64,000 nucleotides of DNA from Puccinia triticina (Eukaryota > Basidiomycota > Pucciniomycetes > Pucciniales > Pucciniaceae). Shown here piece after piece: positions 22,383 through 32,789 of the stretch (position 1 is its first letter; every line of letters starts with the position of its first letter). The notes below the pieces were generated by a model. It saw only the letters and a list, made by a program, of their open reading frames with translations, did not search any database and was not told the origin of the DNA. The translations under genes and the position numbers were made by a program. The stretch lies in the NCBI RefSeq assembly GCF_026914185.1, contig NC_070571.1, positions 2,852,001 to 2,916,000 on the forward strand. The letters are read 5' to 3'.

Positions 22383-23780
22383 GAGCATCTCCACCGCGGG
22401 GGACTATCTGAGGGACTAAATCCCAGGCTCGCGCGACTGCGGCGCAGTTTTAGCTTCCCGACCGAGGTCTCTTTCACACCGCAAGGTTCCCACAGTAGCA
22501 CCTCCAGGTTGTGAAACCGGCTACCCCCAACTCCCCGATGGCCGGTCAGCACAAGAGGTGCAATACCAATGTCCGGTCAGTACTGGCCATCGACTTGCAG
22601 TCCTTTCGATGGCCGGTCAGTACCAGCCATCGACGTGCAGTCCTTTCAATGGCCGGTACTGACCGGCCATCGAGATGCAGTCCTCTCAATGGTTGGTCAG
22701 CACCGGCCATCAAGATGTAGTCCTCTCAATGGCCCGTCAGTACCGGCCATCGACTTGCAGTCCTTTCAATGGCCGGTCAGTACTGGCCATCAACTTGCAG
22801 TCCTTTTGATGGCTGGTCAGTACCGGCCATCAACTTGCAGTCCTTTCAATGGCCGGTCAGTACCGGCCATCGAAGTGCAGTCCTTTCAATGGCCGGTACT
22901 GACCGGCCATCGAGATGCAGTCCTCTCAATGGTCTGTCAGCACCGGCCATTGAGATGTAGTCCTCTCGATGGCCGGTCAGTACCGGCCATTGACTTGCAG
23001 TCCTTTTGATGGCCGGTCAGTACCGGCCATTGACTTGCAGTCCTTTCGATGGCCGGTCAGTACCGGCCATTGAGATGCAGTCCTCTCAATGGCCGCTCAG
23101 TACCAGCCATCGAGATGTAGTCCTCTTGATGGCCGGTCAGTACCGGCCATCAACATGGCTGTGTGAGTCACTCAATGACCGGTGATTGATCGGTCATTGA
23201 GAGGAGATGTGTGTCCTCTCGATGACCGGTACAGCCCGGTCATCAAGAGTTGTGCGTCCTCCCGAGGACCGGCCTGTGCCGGTCATCGAGAGGTGGTGAC
23301 TCCCCTAGATGATTGGTATAGACTGATCATCAAGAGCTGTGCATCCTCCCGATGACCGGTCTGTACCGGTCATCAAGAGGTGGTGAGTCCCCTCAATGAC
23401 TGGCACAGACCGGTCATCAAAGGAGGGTACTGTACTGCTGAGTCCCCTTGATGTCCGGTACCGGCCGTTCATATATGTTTTTTGTGTACATGGTTGGTTT
23501 GGCCGGGACGGCCGTTGATACGTGGATGTCTGGGGTTGGGGATATCGGGGGTTGTGTGCGGGAAGGAGCGGAGTATCACAGGCCTCCGGCTGTGTGATAT
23601 GTGTGTCAGAGGAGCTATATGGGGAGCTATAGTGTCCTAAATCTGGTCTTGGTTTAGCTCCCCGGATGGGTTTTCCTACTTTAGGGTAGCCTTTAGCGCC
23701 TCCGGTGGAGGAGCTAAATCGGATCTGGGGAGCTAAATTTGGTTTAGTCCCTCGATTTAGCTCCCGCGGTGGAGATGCTC
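22383..23780. mobile_element. 1.4-kb element with 18-bp inverted repeats enclosing a palindromic satellite
   Basis: GAGCATCTCCACCGCGGG at 22383 is repeated exactly, inverted, at 23763-23780, with TCA on both outer sides (22380-22382 and 23781-23783). The 3-bp duplication and this terminal word resemble PIF/Harbinger-type elements; that family link is from memory. Subterminal blocks (GAGGGACTAAATC against GATTTAGCTCC) also correspond. Most of the interior is the palindromic array listed next. Confidence 0.7.
22537..23460. repeat. Palindromic 40-bp satellite
   Basis: About 15 units of 40 bp run from 22568 to 23167. Each contains a palindrome of the type GGCCGGTCAGTACCGGCC plus a linker like GACTTGCAGTCCTTTC. 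From 23170 to 23460 the array continues in a diverged form with TGACCGGTCTGTACCGGTCA and longer linkers. The same palindrome forms a second array at 42849-43031. All six frames tend to stay open, so ORFs here are artefacts. Confidence 0.95.
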
Positions 23781-23783
23781 TCA

Positions 23784-24455
23784 AGTCACATTCCCCGCAC
23801 CATTCCATCCCCACTACATATATTGGTTTGGGTTTGTTTTTTATTTACATGTCATTATGCAGCACTGCCCCTGCAGGCTGTGCCCCCTCAACTGAATGGT
23901 CCCCACATTCTAGTTCCTTCTAACTCCACTTTGTTTGGTCTTATTACATCCCATGATCATTCCCTGCACAGCTTATGCGCCCCTTGCATGAACTATGACA
24001 TCATTTGGCACAGCCCCTCCTCATGTATGCAACCCTTGCATAAATTTTACACAGCCACTCCCTCTTAACTCCCTCATGTTGTACAGCCCAGGCCAGCTAA
24101 AATACCTCACTCAGGGGCTGCCCTGGAGCCAAAATCCCTCACATTTGTCTATATAAGGAGCTCTCTCCCCCCCATTTGTAGTTCCGCAGTTTATTACTCA
24201 CCCATCACCCAAAACACTTACGTACCCACTCAACCCTCTTACTTACATATAACAACCCTTACATACTGAATAACAACCTTTTCATACTGTGTCACGAGAA
24301 ACTTATCTTGAGCTAACCACTCCTATCACTTATTAAAACATGCCAAGCTTACCTTGGTGGGTCTTGTAGCTGGTAGTATAAAAGGGCAGAGCTTGCACCT
24401 CCTTCATCCCCTTCTCCATTCAGCAAAAGGGTTTCACAACCATTTTTGAGTCTTA
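23784..24455 (+). other. No gene; possible LTR-like promoter segment
   Basis: TATATAAGGAGCTCTC at about 24152 followed by a C/T-rich leader and repeated TTACATAC words looks like the U3-R part of an LTR. No duplicate or target-site duplication supports an exact boundary. No coding region is seen. Confidence 0.3.
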
Positions 24456-25568
24456 CAGCGGGCTCAGGCTGTCCGCGGCGCGGGCTGGCCCGCTCCAGCC
24501 CGTGAAGTTAGCGGACAGGCCGGGCCGGGCCAATTCAGCTAAATATGCAGCCCGGCCCAAAGCCGTTTACTAAACGGGCGGGCCGCAGGCGCCCGTGGGC
24601 GGCCTGCTGGCAGCCCACTTGGCAACCTACTATTTTACCAGTCATGTTTATCACTTCACCGTTAACAACAAAAGAAATAGTTTTTATAGGGGAAATCAAG
24701 ATGAAGACCTAGCCTTGGCCCTGGCTCCTTTGATCCAGTCTTGAGTGCACAGCAATGTGTCAACTGTTTCATCATTAAGGCACATTTGATAATTGTCCAG
24801 CACACGGCCACTTGTTGAGAAAGCCAACTCAGATGCCACAGATGTCATGGGAATCATGAGCATGATTCTTGCAAACTGGGAGAATGAAGGGAATCAAGCC
24901 GCATTTCCGTCCCACCAGCCAAGGATATTGAACTAATTTTTGTCGCTATTTGGGTCACAGATGATGTTTTGTTCTTCTAGATATAAATTCAATTTGGCTC
25001 CAGGAGCATTGAATTGATGTTCAGACATGGTGCTGGCCATTTATTTGTTGAACCCGGATAGATCTTCATCAATCTTCTTAACCTTGGCAGTTGAGGTGGC
25101 TTGAGTGGATTGTTTGGAGACAGGTGATTGAGGGGGTACAAATTGGTTCCAGAGCAATAGGATGGCAGACCTAACCTTTCCCAAGAAAGCGTCAACCTCA
25201 GATGTTGGGAGGTGGGATTGCTGCTCAAGGCTGTAGTGTAGATATCAAATCTTATATCGGGAGTCTAGAACCAGTCCAATAGCGGCAAGCTCCTTTGATG
25301 AATCCCAGTACTTGTCAAACTTCTTGATCATTGGCTTGACCACATTATGGAGGCAAGCTTCTATTTCACTAGGGCTGGTGCAAGGTCCGGCATGCATAAT
25401 AGGCTAGTTGCTTCTGAATGGCTGTCATCGCGCGGTAGGCATGATTGATGGTTAAAAACTGAAAAAATTGGTGCAACTGAAAGGTGTTCATTCCAATCAG
25501 AAACTAGTACAACATGTATTGCAAGACAACTTATAATGAGAAACAAAGAGGTCTGCGTGTGTAGTACC

Positions 25569-26235
25569 TGAAAGCAACTCAAGGCAAACTTGAGTTGTTA
25601 CTGAGGTTGGCTGGGGAGACAAGAGTGGGATAGCTTGGCAAACTCTGTGCGGATTTGCTGAGAGGTTTAGTATAAAAGCTAGGAGTGTGGGACAAAGTCA
25701 GTTTACAATCTTTGTTTTATCCCTGCGGCAGAGCTCTGTTATGCTGTTTTGATCTGCTTGAGAAACAAGGTTTGTTCAAGTCAGCTGTTGTTCTTTTCTT
25801 TTCTTTTCTTTTCCTGTTTGTGGTCTGAGGACATTGGATCACTTACCTGTTGTTAGACTGTTCGTGATCCTGTCTAGGAGGGTGTCTTTTGGTTTATTGC
25901 CAAGTCGTTCCGCGAGTGTTCTGTTTAAGGAACAAGATTCAGTCAGCCTTGCGAGAAGTCTGCTGCAATCTTATCTTGGGATGTACAAGGTTTTGAACTC
26001 TAGAGCTGGCTTTGTCTTGGCTTTGGCCGGGGCGGCTACCAATGAAGGTTGGGTTCTGCAATTGGCGGAGCAATACAGTTAGCTTTTGGTCTGGGGTCTG
26101 GGTTAGGTCTGGGACTGCAAAAGGGGCTTAAAGCTTACCTTTCTTAGTAATAGCAGCTGGGGTTTGGGTTTTGTTTTGCTGCGCGAGCTTCCTATGTGGT
26201 TGCTGCGGGTCAGGGTCTGGTCCTTTATTCTCACA
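25569..26235 (+). repeat. Probable solo LTR inside the hAT remnant
   Basis: The 667-bp segment begins TGAAAGCAACTC and ends ATTCTCACA, so it has TG..CA ends, and carries a TATA-like GTATAAAAGC at about 25670. It interrupts the hAT frame right after SGTRY. The flanks GTACC and GATACC are similar but not identical, so the target duplication is only tentative. Confidence 0.5.
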
Positions 26236-26762
26236 GATACCGCGTTCCACTTAGGACAACAGTGGCTGCAAGCAAAATAAATGAAGTCATTAAATGAGCA
26301 ATGGAAGCTCATACTAATAGTAGAATAAGCTTGCCTTGGTAGAAAGACTCAAGGAAATCTTGGATGACACTGAGTTCCTCCCAATGAGCTTTGCTTGGGC
26401 AATTTTCAAATTTGTCATCTTCAAGATCAAGTTGCTGGAAGGCCAACTTGCATGGCAGTGACGACTTGATCATTAAGAATTTTGCATTCCATTGGGTTGG
26501 TACATCCTTTGATGGGTGTTTCATGTTTTCGTTTAGATTCACAGAAACAAGCGCCTTGTTGAAGGCATCCATCTGTGACAAAGATCCGTGGATGTAATGC
26601 ACACTAGTTTGGAGTAACTCAACTGCGGTACCTACAGCTTTTATCCCATCCTTGACCACAAGGTTGATGACATGGGCCAACCAATGGACATGGAAGTATG
26701 GCGAGGTCGTAGTAGTTGAGCTGGCAACAGAAAAATCCTTTATCAATTGCTGTAGTCGGGTC

Positions 26763-27107
26763 TAGAGATGGAATCAGGTACCCGGTACCTGTTTCCGGGT
26801 ACCTCCTTTGGGAGGCAGGTATCTGGAAACAGGTGCCGGGTGCGGGTGCGGGTGTCCAATATCAGTGAAAATTCAGGCAGGTACCCGCACCCGCCACAGG
26901 TACCTGCGCAGAAAGTGCCATCCTACAGGGTAGGGATGGCGCTGGGTACCATTTTGCAGGTACCTGTCGCCTGTAGGCGGTTACCTGTCTGGCGTGGCAG
27001 GTACCCGCCAGCGGGTGCCGGGTGCGGGTGCGGGTGTCCAAATTTTGTGAAAATTTGGCGTGTACCCGCACCCGCCACAAGTACCCGGGTGCGAAGTGCC
27101 ATCTCTA
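26763..27107. mobile_element. Tandem pair of TAGAGATGG-type MITEs inside the hAT gene
   Basis: The segment starts TAGAGATGG and ends CCATCTCTA. It is internally two related units, 26763-26925 (ending GCCATCCTA) and 26931-27107 (starting TAGGGATGGCGC), joined by CAGGG. Both are packed with GGTACC and GGGTGCGGGTGCGGGTG words. The outer flanks GTCGGGTC (26755-26762) and GTTGAGTC (27108-27115) match at 6 of 8 positions, as expected for an old 8-bp hAT-type duplication. Confidence 0.65.
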
Positions 27108-27384
27108 GTTGAGTCACAGCTGCGGTGTTGTTGGCAGCATTATCAAGCGTAAAAAATGCAACCTTGTTCAAGCTTTTCCAATTGTTTAGGACTTGGAATA
27201 TGCACTCCAAGATTGTGTGACCAGTGTGCGGAGGCAGGAGGGGCCAATGATTTTCTTGGTCAGTTCCCACTTGTTGATGTAGTGGGCCGTTATTACCATA
27301 TAGCCGGTCCACATGTCAGTTGTCAACAAGATCATCTTTGCTTTTGCCATCTTCAAGATTTTGACTTCCTTCATCTAAGTATAT

Positions 27385-29686
27385 TAAATCCACACTTTTG
27401 TGTAAATTTGGTTCATGGGTTCACCCTCCCCCTTTCCAAAAAGGCCCCAAAAGGGGGCTGCCAGTGTGGCAGTGGCCAACTTGGCAATGTTTCCCACATT
27501 TCCCATCTTTTCAGGCAGAAGTATGTTTGACTTTGCTGCTGTGAAAATTAAATTTAAAGTCCCCAAACATTAATGCCTCGGACTGATCCCCCAATTCATG
27601 AAACATGAATGAAAAGGGACCGGATTCTCCCTCCTCTGCCTGTTGCAAATGCAAGGGGAGAGAGGCGGGCAAATGGTTGGTTTCAAATGAATTGCTCAGC
27701 CTGCACAAGCGCAACAGGGGAGGTTTTTTTTGTGTGTTCTTTTTTTTTTTTGACCAGCCTGTGCAAGTGCAGCAGGGGGGCAGAATAATACATTTTTCCT
27801 GGGGCAATTGCAAGTGCAAAGGCGGAGGGGTTTCTATCAGCCTGCGCAAGTGCGACAGGGGAGAGAGAAATAAGATTAACCCCCTCGGGCCCCTACAAAG
27901 GCAAGGGTGGAGAGGGTTATCGACCGACGGATTGTGTTCTACCTCCGCAAGTGCGAGAGGGGAACTGGATCCGTGGAGGATAGGACACGGCCAGGACGCC
28001 TTTTTATGTTCACCCCATCAAGTCAAACCCCTCATTTTCGCGGACGACCTGAAACAGCAGCCCTGATACATCGTCCGCAACAGTCCGCACCCTTTCGGAG
28101 CAATCAAAACAAGAAACTGCTTGCGGGTTGGTGGCGCCTCCAACATTCGCACCCTTGCGACGCTGCGCCATTTAAACCCGAATTAGGAGCCCGTCTACTC
28201 GCCTAGCTCACTCTACATACTTGTCCCCCACGAGCGTTAATCCCCCGGCTTCGACGGAGGCGGCGGTGGCGGCCAGTCAAGCCACCCGGACCTCCCCGAC
28301 AGTCCGCGCACCTTCCCCGCTGGCCTGGTCTCTCCGGACACACCACCATCCAGCAAGCCCTTATCAGATGAGCCCGGCGGGTCCAAGCCGTGCTACTCGC
28401 CCCGCACACGCGGCCCTTCGATTCCCGTCGCCGCTGGCGTCTCCGGCCCGCGCGCCAGCGGCGAGGCTCGCACCACCCATGCCGGCGCCTTCAGACACTT
28501 CCCCCCCATCATCAGCCTCAACGGGGTGCGCTACTTTATCTTCCAGTTCCCGAAGCTGCGGGCCAATCCCAGGGTGACACCTCCAAAGCCAGTGGTGCCA
28601 GGCCTCATGACCATTTGATGGCCCCAGCCGGTGGTGTCCAAGTTATTGGGCTCATGCAACAACCCCAACTATCTTGTTTTATTGGGAGTACAACTTGGTG
28701 CTGAACTTGAGTCTTGAGCTCAGACCTACCCCAACATGAAATTATGCTGTTTGTGAAGCTTTTAAGGTCAAACAAACTTTGAATATTGTAAAAGGTCAAG
28801 TGAATTGAGTCCTGGACTCAATATATTTGCAGCCCAACAATCATGAATCATCAGACAAAAGGGAAAAAAACAATCCTGAAACTGGACAGAATTTTGACTG
28901 GAATGGAGGCTCATTTTTATAAGCTGCTGAATTTTCTGTCAATGTGAATTACAACTGGTTCCACTGAAAAAGTGAGGATAGGTTTCTGCAACACTTGATG
29001 AATGACAAAAAGACCAATGTGGCTGTAGCACATCTGAAAATTTGTATCTTTTGAGCAGTACTTTACATGCAGGCAGTGAAACAAGAAGGTTATTCACAGT
29101 CAAATTTTACAAAACTTTGGAGCTAGATTTAAGACCTATATGACCAGAATTCAAGAATTTTGGTAAGATGGAAAGCAGCAGGTGATACTGATCAATCAAT
29201 GCAATTAATCAACTTTTGAAAAAAATGTTCATGAATACCTGAAAATGTGTCCTACAAATTTCAATTGTGAAACCCCCTAATTATAAAACACTCATGCTTG
29301 TATTTACCTTGATATCTGTGAGCCTGTGTCTCTAAAGTGACAACATGACAAAAGTAAGTTGGGTGGGCACTGATTGAATTTTTTGGGATAAAGAAATACA
29401 AGCAGTAGAGAGAGATGATCTTTTATTAAGATTTAATATGGGCCAAGCTCTAACTGGAAATGTAGGCTGCCAACTGTGCTGAAAGAGTGCAACAGTCTCC
29501 ACTCACACCAAGGAAACGGTGGTGGGAATCAGAAGTAGGGTTTCTACTCTGCTCTGGTTTTTAAGGTCTTAACAAGAGATAACCTGATTGATCTTTGAGG
29601 GTTGGAAGAAGGGAAGAGAAGTCAAGAGCAACAGGGTTTCCTCTGATATAAACAAGGTCAGTGAAAGAGGGTACTTACTGTCAATT
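27385..29686. other. Unexplained 2.3-kb segment within the hAT remnant
   Basis: Between the hAT domains lies sequence with no transposase similarity. From 27640 to 27960 a degenerate minisatellite repeats words like CAGCCTGCGCAAGTGCGACA and GGGGAG. A GC-rich open frame lies at 28249-28617 and is listed separately. From 28630 to 29560 the sequence is AT-rich and featureless. It may be a captured or inserted fragment. Confidence 0.4.
28249..28617 (+). CDS. Uncharacterised GC-rich open frame, possible exon fragment
   Basis: A plus-strand frame of about 122 codons with no early ATG opens after a TAA near 28235 and closes at TGA (28615-28617). Its first part is Gly/Ser/Pro-rich. Its last part looks like folded protein, with AFRHFPPIISLNGVRYFIFQ followed by FPKLRANPRVTPPKPVV. 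Lack of a start codon suggests an internal or last exon. No upstream exon was convincingly matched. I do not recognise the family. It lies inside the hAT remnant, so it could be a captured host fragment or chance coding in GC-rich DNA. Confidence 0.3.
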
Positions 29687-29929
29687 AGAGATCGCTGAGT
29701 GGACCCGGGTACTCGTGGCGGGTGCGGGTACCTGCGGTCATTTTGGGCATATTTGCGGGGCATTGCCAGATGGCTGATTAAAATGAGCGTAAAGCCTGCG
29801 GGGGTGTCCGTTGCGCGGGTGGCAACCTTGGCCCTTGTGCCTTTGGCCGCTGGGCTTGGGCCTTGGGCCGGCGGTGGGCTGTGGAGTTGACGCCCTGGGG
29901 TTGCGGCGGCGTAGCCGCCTTGTACTCTA
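29687..29929. mobile_element. Diverged MITE related to the TAGAGATGG family
   Basis: It begins TAGAGATCGCTGAGTGG with the typical GGTACTCGTGGCGGGTGCGG block, and ends GTACTCTA. The right end falls directly after the hAT peptide ending SIYNQT, so it appears inserted in that gene. The flanking octamers match poorly, so the extent is tentative. Confidence 0.4.
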
Positions 29930-30652
29930 GTTTGATTGTATATAGAGATGCAATCACTCCGCACCGCCTTGCGCCGAGGCATGATGAAGTTGGGCTGGGC
30001 TGATTCCATAAACTCTTGGAATCCCTCATGATCGGCCATTGCAAACGGGTATTCATGCTCAATAATTGCTTTTAAAAATTTTGCTCAAGTTTTATCTTGA
30101 GAAAATATCCAAACACAGTTGCTGGTTGTTTGGGAGGAGCTAGTGAAACCAAGAAGTCCTTGTCTGGGTTGGAAAAGTGCCCCGCTGTCGGTGATAGTTC
30201 AGAATGTTGTTGGAGGTGGTTCGTTCCTGCCAATGATGTAGCCAAAAGTTTGAGTTTAAAATAGTTGCATATTGCCTTTGATACACCTCCTAAGTAATAA
30301 GATATGTGATACATTTCAGTCTAATCTGTATATGGCTGTAGAAACTGAGAAGGGAAGAAAAACAGACTGCAGCTGACCTTCATCAATCTTCTCAAAGTGA
30401 TCCCACACCTTGCTGGTGAGTTCACACTTTTTTGAGCAGACTCCCTTTGGTGGTTTCTTGTGATTAACTCAAACTGTTGGTGGGGGCTGGTGTCTGTGGG
30501 GCTGAAGCCTCAGTTCTAGGTGGCTGCCAATCAGTCTCCTGCTGCGTGGTTGAAGGAGTTTCAGTTTCCAATCTCTCAATGACGCGGATATCATCAGTAT
30601 TGCCTTCTTCCTTGGAAGAATCAGGGTGGGCCCGTGTTGTCCGCTTGGTCAT
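29930..30652 (-). pseudogene. hAT transposase N-terminus with degraded BED finger
   Basis: This is the N-terminal coding end of the large hAT remnant. A polar leader starts at 30652 (MTKRTTRAHPDSSKEEGNTD) and ends in a stop at 30464. A shifted frame then gives VWDHFEKID near 30395. After a probable intron come GGVSKAICNYFKLKL and GTNHLQQHSEL (30290-30190), the BED finger with its second cysteine position occupied by Phe. ADHEGFQEFMESAQPNF and IMPRRKAVRSDCISIYNQ (30060-29935) correspond to the segment preceding the catalytic core in hAT proteins. Frameshifts make it non-functional. Its domains do not overlap those at 24710-27376, consistent with one split copy. Confidence 0.7.
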
Positions 30653-31027
30653 CGGGAGTTAGTCAGAGGGGGACTGGTTGATGGCTGGTTGGCGGTACTG
30701 GTAGGCAGTCACTGCAGCCAGTTCCAATACCAAGAACACAGAGGACCCAGAGCTGGTCTGAACTGCATCCCCTGTTCCCCCGACCGGGGGCAGCCCACAG
30801 GCGCCCATGGGCTGCCCGCAAGCCACCCGTTTACTAAACGGGTCAGACGGGCCAGGCCAATTTTAAATAATTCTCTGAATTATGTGTCCAAGCCTGGCCC
30901 AGGCCTGCGCGGGTTTGGGCGGGCCGCCTGATAGCCATCCTTACCTGTTCCTGTCCCCTGTTCCTGTCACTTGTCCTGATTTGTTTGGCCAAGTGGCCAT
31001 GACTTGTCTCCTGTTCCCTGTCACCTG

Positions 31028-31926
31028 TGGAGATGGCCCCTGTGAACCCTGGTACCTGTTTGGATGCGGTTACCCGCCAGATTTTTTGCCAAAAGTTTGA
31101 CACCCGCACCCGCACCGCCTGGGGCAGTCAGAGCGGGTACCGGCAGGTAGCTGCCCCTCAAAATTGACCAGAAGCATTCCTTCCAGTCAAAGAGGTTACA
31201 AAACCTCTTTGACTGGAGGGATTCCTTCTGGTCAAAGGGGTTCTGTAGCCTCTTTGACTGGAAGGAATACTTCTGGTCAAAGGGGTTACAGAACCTCTTT
31301 GACTGGAAGGCCTTTCCAGTCAAAGAGGTTACAAAACCTCTTCAACTGGAAGGCCTTTCCAGTCAAAGAGGTTACAAAACCTCTTCAACTGGAAGGCCTT
31401 TCCAGTCAAAGAGGTTACAAAACCTCTTCTACTGGAAGGAATCCTTCCGCTCAAAAAGGTTTTGTAACCTCTTTGACTGGAAGGCCTTCAAAGAGGTTAC
31501 AAAACCTCCTTGACCGGAAAGGCCTTCCAGTCAAAGAGTTTTTGTAACCCCTTTGACCGGAAGGATTCCCTTCCAGTCAAAGAGTTTTTGTAACCCCTTT
31601 GACCGGAAGGATTCCCTTCCAGTCGAAGAGGTTTTGTAACCTCTTCAACTGGGAGGCCTTCCTTCCAGTTGAGTCAAAGAGTTTCTGTAACCCGTTTGAC
31701 CAGAAGGATTCCTTCCAGTCAAAGAGGTTAAAAAACATCTTTGACCGGAAGGACGGCCTTCCCAGTCTTTCCGGTTGTTGTGGTAGCCGCCACCTGCCCA
31801 AACAAGAGCAGGTACCAGCTCAATTTCTCCCATAAATCCAGCATCCACACCCAAACACGCACACGCTGGCGGGTACCCACCGACCATGGGCAGGTACCCG
31901 CAACGGGTTTGTCGGGGCCATCTCTA
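31028..31926. mobile_element. hAT-like element carrying a palindromic minisatellite
   Basis: An 899-bp element starts TGGAGATGGCCCC and ends GGGGCCATCTCTA. It is flanked by exact 8-bp direct repeats GTCACCTG at 31020-31027 and 31927-31934. Subterminal sequence is rich in GGTACC and ACCCGCACCCGC words shared with the MITEs at 26763 and 29687. The centre is a palindromic array (31160-31765). There is no transposase. The duplication length and ends place it with hAT-type non-autonomous elements. Confidence 0.85.
31160..31765. repeat. Palindromic minisatellite, CCAGTCAAAGAGGTT type
   Basis: About 13 units of roughly 40-47 bp. Each is centred on a palindrome such as AAAGAGGTTACAAAACCTCTTT bounded by CCAGTC and GACTGG and linked by GAAGGCCTTTCC or GGAATTCCTTCC-like spacers. 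Many units are near-perfect stems of about 20 bp. Open frames of the form KRLQNLF repeat in several frames because of the symmetry and are not genes. Confidence 0.92.
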
Positions 31927-32588
31927 GTCACCTGTCCTGTCCCCTGTTACTGTTGTTAGGCCCCCCTTTGGATCTTGCTGGGGGTCTCTCTAGTTGTTTG
32001 GTTAAAGGCTGCTCCTCCGACATGAAATAAAAATCATCAAGTCTGAGCCTCAACAACCTCAACCCTACTCCTTGGTCCTATCTGTTCACCTCAAGATAGC
32101 CCCCCCTTTTCTTCGCCTCCACAGGTAGAGCTGAAATCTTAACATGGGGCAGTGATCAACTCCTTGGTCTCCTCATTGATTGTTGTGATTTTTTTTAGCT
32201 TGATTAAAGCTGTGGAATCTCTTATTGGCTGTAAGGATTAAAACTGGGCCCCCTAAAAGAAGGTTGGAGCACTTGGGAGAAGGGTGTGAAGCAATTTGGG
32301 CCACAGAGACAAGTAGAAGGGGATGTTGAAGGTAGGGAGCAGAATAGAAAAGGAGGGAACAGGAGTGATGGGAAGGAGGGGTAATGATTAGTAGAGATGT
32401 TCCTGTTCATTGTTAAATGCTTCAAGATCTTTTTCAAGAGCCTTGCAGTTTTCTTCATCATCAGAACAAAATTCTGTTGTGCTGTGGGTCTTGATGGTTG
32501 GGACAGGTGGGCAGGTTGGATGGAACAGGGGGTGTAGAAATAAAGGTTGGTTGTGTTAAATAAATGTCTGTGTCTGACTTCTTCAATA

Positions 32589-32789
32589 GGGGGGTTCACA
32601 ATAGGATAAAAATAAAACTTTAGAGTCAATTTTGAGGCCTTTGTTAAGATTTTTTTAAAAATCTGGCAAGTTGTACAGGACTGGTTGTCCCCTGAGAATC
32701 AGAGCAAATTCTTCATTTTTTAAAAAATGGATCATAAAGGCCTTAAAATTAGCTTAAAATTTTTATTTTTATCCTATTGTGAACCCCCC
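32589..32789. mobile_element. TA-flanked MITE, GGGGGGTTCACAATAGGAT ends
   Basis: The 201-bp element has near-perfect inverted repeats of about 28 bp beginning GGGGGGTTCACAATAGGAT and continuing AAAAATAAAA. TA flanks both sides (32587-32588 and 32790-32791), the pattern of Tc1/mariner-type MITEs. The adjacent 31935-32588 shows no gene. Confidence 0.85.

Larger units (their letters stand above)
24710..27376 (-). pseudogene. hAT transposase, catalytic core to dimerisation domain (decayed)
   Basis: Transposase fragments of the large hAT remnant. From the N-terminal side they are LTTDMWTGYMVITAHYIN (27374-27240) and FFTLDNAANNTAAVTQL (27160-27112). After the MITE pair come HVHWLAHVINLVVKDGIK and DVPTQWNAKFLMIKSSL (26700-26450). 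A GC..AG intron near 26330-26270 leads to ATVVLSGTRY, where the solo LTR interrupts. After it come MIKKFDKYWD and LVLDSRYKI, then SEVDAFLGKVRSAILLLW (25360-25150). Last is the dimerisation domain SVASELAFSTSGRVLDNY with LLCTQDWI (24850-24715). In-frame TGA stops follow NAA and YKI. The domain order and motifs are those of Ac/Tam3-like transposases; activity is lost. Confidence 0.8.
24456..30938 (-). mobile_element. Decayed hAT transposon, dissected by nested insertions
   Basis: The two ends are inverted versions of one GC-rich terminal region. Each carries the palindrome CCGTTTACTAAACGG (about 24568 and 30827) next to GGCGCCCGTGGGC-type words, GGGCCAATT and GGCCCGG blocks. Between them hAT transposase domains occur in order on the minus strand: BED finger (30.4-30.2 kb), catalytic-core start (27.4-27.1 kb), middle (26.7-26.3 kb) and C-terminal dimerisation domain (25.4-24.7 kb). 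They are separated by a probable solo LTR (25569-26235), a MITE pair (26763-27107), an unexplained 2.3-kb segment (27385-29686) and a further MITE-like piece (29687-29929). A clean 8-bp target duplication could not be fixed. Confidence 0.65.

Noticed and set aside
22569..23009. 146-codon open frame made of repeated VPAIDLQSFQ-like peptides
   Set aside because: It lies wholly inside the 40-bp palindromic satellite, where several frames stay open on both strands. Unit symmetry explains the repeats.
22537..23460. CRISPR-like array of short palindromic repeats
   Set aside because: Spacers are themselves repeated rather than unique, no cas genes exist and all context is eukaryotic.
31164..31835. 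Open frames with repeated KRLQNLF peptides on both strands
   Set aside because: They follow the palindromic minisatellite exactly and occur on both strands, so they are composition artefacts.
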